DNA of 45,178 bases from Alphaproteobacteria bacterium. Its GTDB lineage: Bacteria; Pseudomonadota; Alphaproteobacteria; Micropepsales; Micropepsaceae. The notes under the pieces were generated by a model. It had not been told where the DNA came from. It searched no databases and saw only the letters and a program-made list of their open reading frames with translations. Position numbers and translations under genes: made by a program. Location of the stretch: NCBI GenBank assembly GCA_019247845.1, contig JAFBAL010000069.1:1-45178 (forward strand), given 5' to 3'. Of the stretch, positions 34,301 through 42,867 are shown one piece after another (the stretch's first letter is position 1; every line of letters starts with the position of its first letter).

Positions 34301-36804
34301 TGATCCTTCTCCAGACGCTCGATTTGATTCTCAATCGTCGCGGCGTCAGCGCGATCGAACAGCGGCAGATTGAAGTCGCGCAACACCGTCAGGACCGCGG
34401 TGTACATATGCCGGGTCGGCTTCGGTTCGTATCCGGCATCAGCCAGCCGTTGCGCAGCCAGAAGCAGTATCTGACGGAAAATGTCCTGCTCGACCTCGCG
34501 CGGAATATCGCGCGCAAGGCGGGCCGCCTTCTGCCGACCGTCGGAAAACAGCAGAACCTTGCGCCCACCGTTGGGGAATGTCCGGTTCTCCTCGCGCACA
34601 GGCGGTTGAATGTCCAGCTGCGTCTTGATGAGATTGGCGAACGGAGCTTCGCCCTTGGTCGAGTGATCCATTATTGCGGAGCGGCCCGCGCGCAGCGCGT
34701 TGGTGTTGCAAACGGGGCAGTCGACGAATTTCACGCCGTTGCGGCCAAAATCGGCGGCACCGCCCGGCAGGAAGACCCGTCGAAAGCCCGCACGATCAGT
34801 CGGCGTTTCATAGACCAGCTTGCCGCTCCGCACATCCAGCCAAGCCTCGATGCAACTGACCGCCTGCTCAGGATGGGGCTCCGATTCGATGAGCAATTCC
34901 ACCTCGACCAAAGGGGTCTGATAGCCCTCGCGCAGATGGCCGCTCGGGATATGCCACAGGAAATCCCCATGTGCGTCGGTCATGTAACCGCGGAGAAACG
35001 CGCTGCCGCACTCGCGATGGGTAAAGAGTTCATAGACCCGTGAACCGCAATCGCAAGCATCACGCAAATGGGTGTGCAGACGTCCGATGATCGCATTCGC
35101 ATCGCTAACTCGGGCGTGCGAACACGCTAGATCGGCGCAGGCATATAGGCCCGGCAAACCACGGAAGAACATATGAAGTCGCGTGGGCAGCAGAATGCGT
35201 CCGTCGTGCCGTCGTTTCGCAAATGTCGCGAGCGCCAGGAGTGTTGCCGTCGCGCGGTTTGCGCTATCGCTACCTGGGAAGAGCGCATCCTGCAGTTCCG
35301 GCAGCGCTGAAGCCTTACCGGACACAAGGCCGATGAGCAACTCGAGTGGGCCAAATCCGCTCAAGGCCTCGTAGAGATAGTCAGCGAGATCATCTTCAGC
35401 CTTGAGCTTGCGCCAACCTAGGCGCCCGGCCAGCTCTGAGACGGCTGTGCGCGCTTGGGTGGGATCGGTAGCTTGCAACTGAAACGCCGCCAAATCAAAA
35501 CCGGCGAGCGCCAGGGCGGTCTCTCCATCGCCGACCTTCTGTCCGACACGGTGCTCTCGCTCGCCCGTGATCAGGGCGAATTTGCGGACCGAATCTTGGG
35601 CAAGTCCGGTGAGATCGCAAGCGAATTCAATGACGGCGCGCTTGGCATCTTCACCCTCACCGAGACTTGCACTCGTCAACACATAGCGGACGCGTTCTCT
35701 CGGAACATCAAGACGGGCTGCCAGGCGGCGGAGCAGAAGTGCCACCTCAGCGCCGCCGGCGCCGCGATACATATGGGCTTCGTCCAGGACCAGTACCAAC
35801 TCATTGCGCGGATCGGCGCGTAGCCAGTCTCTGGTCTGGCTGAAAATCGGCCGTTCGATTGGCCGCATGAGCATGTATTCCAACATGGAGTAGTTGGTGA
35901 TGAGAATGTCGGGGCACCAGTTCTGCGTCTCGTGACGCGTCAAGAGTTCGCGGTCGCCAGCCTGTGTCAGCAGGCGACGATCCCAGTGCCGCATCCGCCG
36001 CGGCCCCCCGCGCATTTGCCGAACTTCCTCCTCCGCGGCTCCGAAAAACGCTGCAATGTCCTTCGCCGGCCACTGGCCGATAGCACGCAGTTCGGCGACT
36101 TTCTCGGCGTGCTGCATAAGCGGCAAATAGAAGGATTCAAACAGCGGCGCGATCCGCTCGCCGTCCCGCCGTGCGTTGCGCGGTCCCGGATAGGGCGTCC
36201 GTCCTGTATAGGTGGCGAAGCGAATGGGACGCCCTCGCCCTTGCGAAATGACTGCCGACGCGCCGGGCTCGCCGAACAACCGCCGAATTCGCGAGTTCTG
36301 ATCGTTTACCAAGGCGTTCATTGGATAAAGCAAGATAGCGCGGCAGCCGGCTTGATGCGCCACGACGGCGTTGCGTGCCGCCTCCAGTGCGAGATGACCG
36401 ATGATCGGCATCAGAAAGCTTTCGGTCTTGCCCGACCCTGTACCGGTGGCGACGATCAGATCGGCCGGTGTGTTCGAAAAAAACTGTTCAAGGGCACGCG
36501 CCTGATGCACATAGGGTCGCGGAAAGACGCCAGCGTTCAGTTGCGCGAGCGCTGAGAGCGTTTCCCTCACCGCGGTGGGGATGGCGAGCCTCTGATAGGC
36601 TTCTCCGAGTTCATAAACAGGCGTCGACTCGACGAATGGCACCTGACAAACCGCACCGTCTTCGTCCAGCAACGCTCGGCGCTCACGGATCGCTGCTTCA
36701 TTGCGAATGTGATACTGTGCTTCCAGATAGGAGCGTAGACTCTCGGCCAGGCGCCTCGATGTGGCGTGGACGCCGTGTTCGGCAATATCGTTGGGCCGTG
36801 ACAT
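31309..36804 (-). CDS. druE: DruE, giant DEAD/DEAH helicase with DUF1998
   Basis: 1831 residues, the signature size of Druantia DruE. Superfamily 2 helicase: Walker A ATGTGSGKTESF (119-130), motif Ia LLYPMNALVNDQ, DEAH box VLVLDEAHMYRGAGG (341-344 core), motif III SASLG, and motif VI QRAGRAGRRG at about 1138. Several Cys clusters lie between (CDCGSRVYELFTHRECGSAF; CADC and CSAC near 1010-1030). The C-terminal DUF1998 has CDRSCESCLRHYHNQ, at about 1695-1710. It follows druD by 14 nt and has an excellent ribosome site (AAAAGGAGGA). It is shared by all Druantia types, so type assignment rests on the neighbours. Probably the DNA-translocating effector of the system. Confidence 0.88.
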   Translation of the reverse strand: MSRPNDIAEHGVHATSRRLAESLRSYLEAQYHIRNEAAIRERRALLDEDGAVCQVPFVESTPVYELGEAYQRLAIPTAVRETLSALAQLNAGVFPRPYVHQARALEQFFSNTPADLIVATGTGSGKTESFLMPIIGHLALEAARNAVVAHQAGCRAILLYPMNALVNDQNSRIRRLFGEPGASAVISQGRGRPIRFATYTGRTPYPGPRNARRDGERIAPLFESFYLPLMQHAEKVAELRAIGQWPAKDIAAFFGAAEEEVRQMRGGPRRMRHWDRRLLTQAGDRELLTRHETQNWCPDILITNYSMLEYMLMRPIERPIFSQTRDWLRADPRNELVLVLDEAHMYRGAGGAEVALLLRRLAARLDVPRERVRYVLTSASLGEGEDAKRAVIEFACDLTGLAQDSVRKFALITGEREHRVGQKVGDGETALALAGFDLAAFQLQATDPTQARTAVSELAGRLGWRKLKAEDDLADYLYEALSGFGPLELLIGLVSGKASALPELQDALFPGSDSANRATATLLALATFAKRRHDGRILLPTRLHMFFRGLPGLYACADLACSHARVSDANAIIGRLHTHLRDACDCGSRVYELFTHRECGSAFLRGYMTDAHGDFLWHIPSGHLREGYQTPLVEVELLIESEPHPEQAVSCIEAWLDVRSGKLVYETPTDRAGFRRVFLPGGAADFGRNGVKFVDCPVCNTNALRAGRSAIMDHSTKGEAPFANLIKTQLDIQPPVREENRTFPNGGRKVLLFSDGRQKAARLARDIPREVEQDIFRQILLLAAQRLADAGYEPKPTRHMYTAVLTVLRDFNLPLFDRADAATIENQIERLEKDHEGEELAHLLLEFDPGAPPPRYTIALLKQLCGRYYSLVGTSVGYLAPSKKAGDKLVEPLSKIVPGITRPLVEQLALAWIAEAADKHGFDREVTEQLRSKAAGFWTATPGTNGRFSRPLRDRLPGILAIAPADIEPLEAVLRAELALKGNAENHFLDPSKVKIVTALETTWHQCADCTGLRPFTIAERCSACGADQIHDLNPRISEYIRARKGFWRTPVQLTLDAKAHLRGISVEEHTAQLSNRDNTRVHATTEQFELRFRDIRLSDRDRPIDVLSCTTTMEVGVDIGSLVAVGLRNVPPQRENYQQRAGRAGRRGSSVSSVLTYAQNGPHDSYYYNNPRQIVAGAPRNPDIKTDNPKIARRHVNSFLVQTFFHRFMDEHQIEVGGATSALFRALGKASEFFHGDPSQVPTFSAFATWLQNHVIAEAGDLRRAISTWLPQNLRTEPLSRDAWIRSVTQALMAELEDIKKVPKPIAADNDDDDDDDRGNLEDAELMDFLFDNGLLPSYAFPTDLTSFLIERLTLVPGSQQRKMEIVERPQQGIQKALSEYAPGRLIVINKETYRSGGVVANVLPTTHDRAAPLFADPQTLIHCDNCSYVRDIGETAEAGGACPICGVELQSNMMIVPQVFTPEDGRALDEDDRDQEITYATGAQYPVPVDGADVMNLTPIGARAMFTVATDRRLVTTNKGQLADDTYQGFWICDRCGRASTEEPPAGAHQRPYAIEPSFVPPKAPNRCNGAFQNVFLGHVFSTDLLLLRITVAEPLNTDTHDTVVLRALEDGLYSIAEAFRLSASRHPHLDLDASEFGAGFRIVPTQERNELHLDVYLFDTLSGGAGYSELAGRHLAEILASSLDLLENCPARCDRSCESCLRHYHNQHLKNRLDRRLGAQLLRYALNGTPPEEPDIADQAQALAGLKRLLELDGLTCRSGTSLNGVPVPLVVSRDNNTIAVGTKSCFVVDVPHSLDGLVQQGIRTLLLRDYVLRQNLPDEHQLIRQML

Positions 36805-36810
36805 CGATGT

Positions 36811-36820
36811 TCCTCCTTTT
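36811..36820 (-). promoter_or_regulatory. Strong Shine-Dalgarno of druE
   Basis: Minus strand AAAAGGAGGA, 6 nt before the ATG at 36804 and overlapping the druD TAA stop. It contains the full anti-SD complement AAGGAGG. Every other internal junction of the operon relies on stop-start overlap or a 6-nt gap; only druE has its own near-ideal site, suggesting independent or higher initiation. Confidence 0.75.
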
Positions 36821-37889
36821 AAGACTGAAGGATGCGGATACCCAGCATGGCGGCGACATCCTTGAGTGCCGGCAGCGCAAGGTCGTCAATGTAGCGGTCG
36901 GAATTGTCCCCGAGGTCACTCCAACAAAGACCCAGAATGCGGGCTTCGGGCGCAGGTAGATCAAATTTAAGTTCAAACTTGTGCGCCTGTCCGACACGAT
37001 GCAGCGCAATTGTCCGCGGCAAGCCATACCTCTGGTCGAAGCCAAACCGCAATCGATAGGCCATGTCGGACGGAATTTGGACGGCCTGAGTCAACTGCGC
37101 GCCACTGGCTCGGCAATGAAATATGCCCAGATAGTCAGGCCGATCGAAGCGCCAGCGCGCGGCGGTTTTCGGTCGCAACAGTCGTAGGGTCGGCGCGGAC
37201 TCCTGAAACTCTTTGGCTTCCAACCAGAAACCGAGACGGCGACGCGCGTGGAATATGTCTGGCGCATAAATCTCGAGGCTATCGTCCTCGATATCGGCTT
37301 GCGGCATGAGTTGGGTCATCGCCCATGCCAAAGTCTGCTCGGTCCACGATGGAAGGGGCTCCGACACGCCCAACCAGTCGCCAACGCGCTCCTCCGCAAA
37401 TACATTGCTGGCCTCTTCAGCCCCAATTAGACAGCGCGCCGGACCGATCGAATGAATCGGCGACTTGAAGACCTGCCGGAGCGTCGCTGTGGGCAGGCCA
37501 GTAACAATCAATGCAGCTTGTGCAGTGTCTGGGCGCACTAGACGCAGCGGACCGGGAATCCAGTAGCCGCTCCCCAAATTCACGATATCACCACAACGCT
37601 CGAGTTGATCGCGAACGAACTCGTAAGTCGAATGCTGCGCTACCACGCCGTCGGCGCTTTCTGCCGGCAAGAATCGCAAATTCCGATCGAGCGCCGCGAA
37701 TATTCGGCTGGTGTGCACAGGCTGCCGATCGTTGTCTGCGGTGCGAAGATAGGGCGCCCAGATCAGGGTCCGGATGTGATCCGCGACGATGGCAGTGTGC
37801 AGCGCTGGTAGGGGACCGCGGCAGCAAAGCGCATCTGCCAGCGCCGCATGCAGCTCCTGTCGCTCAAGTGTGCGCACCGACAGCGTCAT
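36819..37889 (-). CDS. druD: DruD-like Druantia type I component
   Basis: 356 residues, cytoplasmic, without a recognised catalytic motif. It matches DruD by position (between druC and druE) and approximate length; the sequence itself was not recognised. Notable segments are LPALHTAIVADHIRTLIWAP (27-46), YWIPGPLRLV (109-118) and IFHARRRLGFWLEAKEFQ, with a C-terminal LCWSDLGDNSDRYIDDLALP. The YW-x-PGP element suggests a small winged or beta-rich nucleic-acid-binding unit, which is speculation. The start overlaps the druC stop (ATGA); a 14-nt gap carrying the druE ribosome site follows. Confidence 0.65.
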   Translation of the reverse strand: MTLSVRTLERQELHAALADALCCRGPLPALHTAIVADHIRTLIWAPYLRTADNDRQPVHTSRIFAALDRNLRFLPAESADGVVAQHSTYEFVRDQLERCGDIVNLGSGYWIPGPLRLVRPDTAQAALIVTGLPTATLRQVFKSPIHSIGPARCLIGAEEASNVFAEERVGDWLGVSEPLPSWTEQTLAWAMTQLMPQADIEDDSLEIYAPDIFHARRRLGFWLEAKEFQESAPTLRLLRPKTAARWRFDRPDYLGIFHCRASGAQLTQAVQIPSDMAYRLRFGFDQRYGLPRTIALHRVGQAHKFELKFDLPAPEARILGLCWSDLGDNSDRYIDDLALPALKDVAAMLGIRILQS

Positions 37890-39967
37890 GTGCTTCCACC
37901 TGTCGATGCGGACCGATACTCCGCGAGCAAAATCTTGAGACGGTCATCCGGCGTCGCGGCATCGCATTTTCCGCCGTCGATCTGCGCGTCTATGTCAGCC
38001 ACCTTCGCCGCCAACGATTGCCAATAGGGCACTAGCCAGCCAAAGGTGATGGACTGCAGGGGCGTTGGACCTTGCGTGCGACGCATGGCCGTTATGGCAG
38101 AGAAGGCGCGAACGACATTTGCTTCTACGCGCGCATTGCGCTTTGGAGCCAAACGTTGCGCACCTTGCAGCGCTTCCTCATAGTTCACTGCCTTGCCGTC
38201 CCATGTCGCGAAAAACGCTTCCCAGTCGCTCCTTGCAACCGAACCGAGGACGGGCAATTTCTCCCGGCGCAGCCGGCGCCAGTCCATCGCCTCAAGATCG
38301 AATATTGGGCCCAACTCCAAATAGGAGGGGTCAATTGGAAATGCCCCCGCTCCATCTGCAAGACAGGCGATGACGACCGCCGGGGCCTGTCGGGCAAGAC
38401 TGCCAACCCGCAACGTCACCTGATCCAAAAGAACATCGCGCAGCAGATCGAGAGGCGAATTGTTAACACCTTCCATCACAACAGCAGAGAGAACCGTAGG
38501 TGCACCATTCATGTATTGGTTGAGGCGCGCGCGAAAAAGCGAAGGATCTGTGATCCCAAGCGGGATTGCGACGCGGAACACTTCTGTTCCGCAGAGACTG
38601 AGGGCGCATTTGCGCGCAAGGTCAACAGCGAACCCGCCCCGAAAGAAGACGACCTGTTCGGAAGTCGCAGCTGCCAGGATTTCCTCCGCAAATGCGGCCG
38701 CGGTTGACTTTTTTAAGCCGGCGTCCGTGAGCGCCGCTTCGAGCGATCCGAGGATATCGGCCGCTGTCCGGAGCGGTTTGACTGACAATCCGGTCTCCAG
38801 TCTCAATCGCTCTACCGCCAGTGATCCGATCTCTAGGAGTGGAACCTGCACGGCGCCCGTAGCCGCGCTTGGGCCAGGCAGGGGCGGCACCGATGGCTTG
38901 GCTTCGCTTAGGTCCAGAACTAGAGACTCGACCTGGTCGATACGCGCCACCAGCGTGTCGAATTCCGCCAACCGCTCACTCTGGTTTTTCAGTATTTCCA
39001 TCTGGCCATGCAGATCCTCCGCCAGTTGGTGGGCGCGCGCGGTGTGCTCTGCGAGTTGCTCCGACAGTTGGGTAACGACCGACGCAGCGCCCCCCAATTC
39101 ACGTTCCAGGGCACCTTGCGCGGTTGCAGCAATCTCGGCCTGCTTTTCATTGACGGCAATGCGACCTGTCAGGCGGTCGGTAGCGTGCGTTAGACGTGCC
39201 AGCGCTTCCTCGTGCGCTTTACGATGTTCGGCACTCGCCTCCCCAGCCGTGCGTAGCGCAACGATCGCGGCATGCGATTCCTGGACTGCGGTGCGCACCT
39301 CCGACACCACCCGGCTGAGGTCATCGATCTCCGACCGCATGAGCGATGTGTTGCGGTCCGACGCGTCGAGCTTGGTTTCGAGTAGTTGTAGTCGCGCCTC
39401 GTCCTTGTGTAGGCGGTCTGGCAGATCGAGGAGCGTTGTATCGCGCTTGATCTCTGCGGCGGTGCGGGCACCACGCACCAGTTCCAGGAAACCGTCCACG
39501 GTTTCAAAAGGACTGAATGCGATAAATCGCTCAAGGATTTCCCGTGCGCAGGTTCCCGATCCGGCAAGTGCCTTGAGGGCGGTCGACATTTGTTCTGCCT
39601 TGTCAGGCGCCGCGGCTGCGTCATCGTCCTCTTCGTCCAGGTCATCCAACAGTTCGCGCACGGTCGCGGACTCAGATATCTGGGACAGGGACCAAGCGCG
39701 CCAGAGGCCGTAGAGCGCCGTCTCCTCGGGTGACCGGGAAAAGGTTTTTCCCGTGCGATGCGTAGCAAGCTTGTACGCGAGAGACTGCAGTTGCCTTTGC
39801 ACCGCCGTGCTGGTCCCAGGGCGAAATCCGGCGAGAGGCGGAAGATGCCCTGTCACGACTTTCAGCAGTTCGCGCGGGACCTCGTTGAAGAACGCGGCAA
39901 TGGACTTTTCCCCAAGCCGTTCGATACGGCTCAGAGCTTCTGGACCGTAATTCGGCCGGCCACTCAT
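37886..39967 (-). CDS. druC: DruC-like coiled-coil component of Druantia type I
   Basis: 693 residues. Three parts are visible: an N-terminal region (1-180) with an acidic patch (LDDLDEEDDD near 107-116); a long heptad-rich coiled coil (about 185-360; SEIDDLSRVVSEVRTAVQES, then LSEQLAEHTARAHQLAEDLH); and a C-terminal alpha/beta region with AAFAEEILAAATSEQVVFFRGG and AVVIACLADGAGAFPIDPS, which recalls a P-loop-like or SIR-like sensor but lacks a Walker A. Long coiled coils imply oligomerisation or scaffolding. Assignment as DruC comes from order and size. Coupled by ATGA at both ends. Confidence 0.65.
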   Translation of the reverse strand: MSGRPNYGPEALSRIERLGEKSIAAFFNEVPRELLKVVTGHLPPLAGFRPGTSTAVQRQLQSLAYKLATHRTGKTFSRSPEETALYGLWRAWSLSQISESATVRELLDDLDEEDDDAAAAPDKAEQMSTALKALAGSGTCAREILERFIAFSPFETVDGFLELVRGARTAAEIKRDTTLLDLPDRLHKDEARLQLLETKLDASDRNTSLMRSEIDDLSRVVSEVRTAVQESHAAIVALRTAGEASAEHRKAHEEALARLTHATDRLTGRIAVNEKQAEIAATAQGALERELGGAASVVTQLSEQLAEHTARAHQLAEDLHGQMEILKNQSERLAEFDTLVARIDQVESLVLDLSEAKPSVPPLPGPSAATGAVQVPLLEIGSLAVERLRLETGLSVKPLRTAADILGSLEAALTDAGLKKSTAAAFAEEILAAATSEQVVFFRGGFAVDLARKCALSLCGTEVFRVAIPLGITDPSLFRARLNQYMNGAPTVLSAVVMEGVNNSPLDLLRDVLLDQVTLRVGSLARQAPAVVIACLADGAGAFPIDPSYLELGPIFDLEAMDWRRLRREKLPVLGSVARSDWEAFFATWDGKAVNYEEALQGAQRLAPKRNARVEANVVRAFSAITAMRRTQGPTPLQSITFGWLVPYWQSLAAKVADIDAQIDGGKCDAATPDDRLKILLAEYRSASTGGST

Positions 39968-41658
39968 GAGGCTGACCTCATTATGCCCTCGGTCTGCAAT
40001 CGTTGCCGCAGAAGGTTTCGGTATGCCGTCAAATGCAGCGGCGGCGCGATCCGGCCAAACGCATCAATCAGGTCCTCGTCACTAGAAGAATGGATGGGAT
40101 GGGCAGCTCCGGCGCGTTGTCGCCTATTAGCTTGGACATACCAAAGCAAGCGCCGCCGCGTATCCGGCGAGAGGCGAACTGATGCGACGGGCCGCAAATT
40201 ATGTGCGAAGGCCACGTAGTGACCCAGTGTGCCGAAGGAAAGGCGCACATCGCTTTCCAGATCGGAAAGGATCTCTGCGATTGTTGTAATGTGCTTGGGC
40301 GGTACCGCCCAAGCATCGCCACCCGCTCGCTCGGCGGTCGGCTGTAGCGCAAGAAGCATCGTCCAGTCACCTCCGCCCTTTCGGCGTTGCAATACACCGC
40401 CGAGACGGTGCGGCGCAGACAAAGCGATCAAATCAGCTTGGCCGCGTCGAACCGCGTCGAGTGCCTGCCGGGCTTCAGGCCGATCAAGACTAACCGTCCG
40501 ATCGCGGTCCGATTGAGCGTCCCGAACGCGCAGCGTCACCTTCGGAAGCGAGGTCAGGGGGCCTGCGATCAAGACTGATTTGATGGCCGGCAGATTTTTC
40601 GAGCCCCAGCGTAGATGCAGCGCGCCCCGGGAGTCGGACCCATCTCGTGCGACAAGGAGATGGATGTCTCGTCCGGCGCGCGTGCTGCATTCCTGCTGAG
40701 AGACCACTGTCGCCATCGATAGTTTGCTTCCCGCTTCTCCAACATCGGCGGCTTCAGCAAAGCCCATGAGCACATGTGTCGCATCGGAAACGGAGATGTT
40801 GTTGTCCAGATCAATATCAATCGGCGGCGGGAACAGGATGCCCCAACGCCGCTTGGCGTCCTGCACGCGCAAGGAAAACAGATCGTGCAACCAAATGGCG
40901 ATGTCCTCGACCGCGTCAGGCGGCAACGTAATAAGAGCGGCACTCCAGCCTTCGTGCGCGGATAGGTGCAAGGCATTGAGCGCGTCGGGAATGACAACGT
41001 CCGGCAGCTTCCAGATGATATAAAAGCTGTCCCCCCAATCAAAACTGTTGGCCTGAGCCTTGACCGCAGCGGTCGATGTAGCAAACGCATAGCCGGCGCT
41101 GGGCGAGAGGCCTTCCAGGCGATCCGACACGATTTCACGATAGCAAAGATTGACCTCGTCGCTCACCCATTCAGGTCCAAAGCGCGGAGCGTTGGGGCTG
41201 ACATCGATATCCTGCGGTGCATGGGCGAGCGCGAAGAGCCGAACTTCCCTGCTCTGATTCCCGAACCCGGTCGGTACGCGCAATCTGCCGATTCCCGTCG
41301 GTGCTTTGGGCAGCGTCAGAACAAGCCGCCACCGTCGAAGATCACCCCGCGCGACGTTTGCCCCGGCCTCGACCCGAATGCCGAGTTTGAGCGGATCGAT
41401 CCGCGTGTCCTGGCCGCCTCCCGACACACCTTGTCCGCCGGCCGGGATCGCCAGGGGATGCGCGATGGAAGATCCACCATGATAATTCTCGCACGCACGG
41501 TCGGCACGTCCCGACCGATGTGCAAAATGGCGGACATAGATGAAGCCGCCTTTGACATGCACGTCCTCGCCACAGATCGGGCAGGCATAAATCCGTCCAG
41601 CAACCGCTTTTTTGGCGGGCAATTCCACCCCGGATCTTTTGTCCTTGGCGAATTGCAT
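39964..41658 (-). CDS. druB: DruB-like component with CoiA-type zinc-binding N-terminus
   Basis: 564 residues. The N-terminus holds a metal-binding motif: CPIC at Cys26/Cys29, then YVRHFAH (His44, His47) and CENYH (Cys56, His60). This C-x2-C...HFAH arrangement is familiar from CoiA-like competence proteins and related nucleic-acid-handling proteins. The rest (60-564) is mostly beta-rich, with no enzyme motif I can name, and ends in a helical segment (PPLHLTAYRNLLRQRLQTEG). Assignment as DruB rests on position after druA and size. It starts 6 nt after the druA stop and overlaps druC by ATGA. Confidence 0.65.
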   Translation of the reverse strand: MQFAKDKRSGVELPAKKAVAGRIYACPICGEDVHVKGGFIYVRHFAHRSGRADRACENYHGGSSIAHPLAIPAGGQGVSGGGQDTRIDPLKLGIRVEAGANVARGDLRRWRLVLTLPKAPTGIGRLRVPTGFGNQSREVRLFALAHAPQDIDVSPNAPRFGPEWVSDEVNLCYREIVSDRLEGLSPSAGYAFATSTAAVKAQANSFDWGDSFYIIWKLPDVVIPDALNALHLSAHEGWSAALITLPPDAVEDIAIWLHDLFSLRVQDAKRRWGILFPPPIDIDLDNNISVSDATHVLMGFAEAADVGEAGSKLSMATVVSQQECSTRAGRDIHLLVARDGSDSRGALHLRWGSKNLPAIKSVLIAGPLTSLPKVTLRVRDAQSDRDRTVSLDRPEARQALDAVRRGQADLIALSAPHRLGGVLQRRKGGGDWTMLLALQPTAERAGGDAWAVPPKHITTIAEILSDLESDVRLSFGTLGHYVAFAHNLRPVASVRLSPDTRRRLLWYVQANRRQRAGAAHPIHSSSDEDLIDAFGRIAPPLHLTAYRNLLRQRLQTEGIMRSAS

Positions 41659-41664
41659 GTCGTG

Positions 41665-42867
41665 TCACCGCCTCACAGGGATGGCCGGCGAGGCGCGGTT
41701 TGCCGACGAGTGGACAGACCGCAAGAGCTTTTCGAACTCGTCGACCTTCCAGCCCCGATATCCCGGCATGCGCTCGGCGCGGCCAATGAGCCAGCGCTCG
41801 CGCGCGAGCGCACCGACTTCGTCAACAGACTTCAGGGCGCGATAAACAGCCCGCACCGACTCGCCACGCAGAATTTTGGCGGCATTGACGGCCAGGTTGC
41901 AGAGGTAGACCTCGCGCTTGATTCCATGACGCAACATATCAGCATCGAAGCCCAAAGCGTCGAAGGCGGCCCGGATCGTGCGAAGACGCCAGTTCGGTCC
42001 TTGGCCGAACTTATGACCGTCCACGTATGCGTGTTCCACATCCCGCAAGTAATCGCGCAGGCTCGCAAACAGGGAATCGGGAACATGAAAGTGCCCCCAG
42101 CCACCGGTGAAGCCGATCGGCGTGAAATATGCGCGATCGTCGAGGTTGAGGCGATTGTAGATCGATGAGCGGCCAAGCGACGAACTGGTCGTCACCATGA
42201 CGAGTTGCGCCTTCTTGCGCTTTTTGGAAATGATCCCCCGCGTATCGGCGTACTTCTCGGCGAAATCGTCCCGCACATCTCGCGTGCGGATGAGACACGA
42301 GACGAGCTTGCCGCCGAGCAACTGATTGTAAGGCGGGACAGCGCCCAAGACATAGGCGTCCATGATATTGACAAGGCGCTTAGCGCGATCCTTGGAATTC
42401 CAGCCGATAAGATCGTCTCGCGCCTTCAGATTGAAGACGGGGTCGCCCAGGGCAATGACACCCATCAGCTTTGCGTTATGACTATCCCAGACGAGATAAC
42501 GCAGGCGCCGTCCAAATCCGGCGGACACCGGAACAGACCAAGACAGCGTCGCCAGCCGAAACAGATCCGACTGCCAGGTGCCAGCATCAATTAGTTCGAG
42601 GCGGGGGGCGACCCGGGTGGGATCGACGTCGACGCCAGCGGCAAAATGGTCGCGCAGCGTCTTGAATTGGTCTTTGATAAAGTCTCTCTGGGCAAGGATT
42701 CGTTCCCGCCGCTGGACGCGGTGAAGGACGCGCACACTTTCTTTCGATGAGATGGGAGGCACAAGATGCCCAGACGCATCCTTGCTGAAGCCGAGCGTCC
42801 GCAGGTGATCTCGCACCTTCCGCTTGAGATTGGCTTCTATGGAGAAAGCGGGAATGATGCGCGCCAT
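41665..42867 (-). CDS. druA: DruA, DUF4338 protein of Druantia type I
   Basis: 400 residues. The DUF4338 core is clear: RLRYLVWDSHNAKLMGVIAL (121-140), GDPVFNLKARDDLIGWNSKD (141-160), RLVNIMDAYVLGAVPPYNQL (164-183), then GGKLVSCLIRTRDVRDDFAEKY and a later TSSSLGRSSIYNRL. This domain defines DruA, the hallmark of Druantia type I. Its biochemical role is unknown. ATG at 42867 (MARIIPAFSIEANLKRKVRD) is chosen; the frame extends to a GTG at 42948 with an Arg-rich, less credible N-terminus. First gene of the operon, with a 360-bp non-coding stretch upstream. Confidence 0.85.
   Translation of the reverse strand: MARIIPAFSIEANLKRKVRDHLRTLGFSKDASGHLVPPISSKESVRVLHRVQRRERILAQRDFIKDQFKTLRDHFAAGVDVDPTRVAPRLELIDAGTWQSDLFRLATLSWSVPVSAGFGRRLRYLVWDSHNAKLMGVIALGDPVFNLKARDDLIGWNSKDRAKRLVNIMDAYVLGAVPPYNQLLGGKLVSCLIRTRDVRDDFAEKYADTRGIISKKRKKAQLVMVTTSSSLGRSSIYNRLNLDDRAYFTPIGFTGGWGHFHVPDSLFASLRDYLRDVEHAYVDGHKFGQGPNWRLRTIRAAFDALGFDADMLRHGIKREVYLCNLAVNAAKILRGESVRAVYRALKSVDEVGALARERWLIGRAERMPGYRGWKVDEFEKLLRSVHSSANRASPAIPVRR

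Noticed and set aside
28218..42867. Reading the operon as DISARM because of the DUF1998 helicase
   Set aside because: No methyltransferase and no phospholipase-D-like drmC are present, DUF1998 is fused to the helicase in one giant protein, and DUF4338 druA is present. Druantia fits better.
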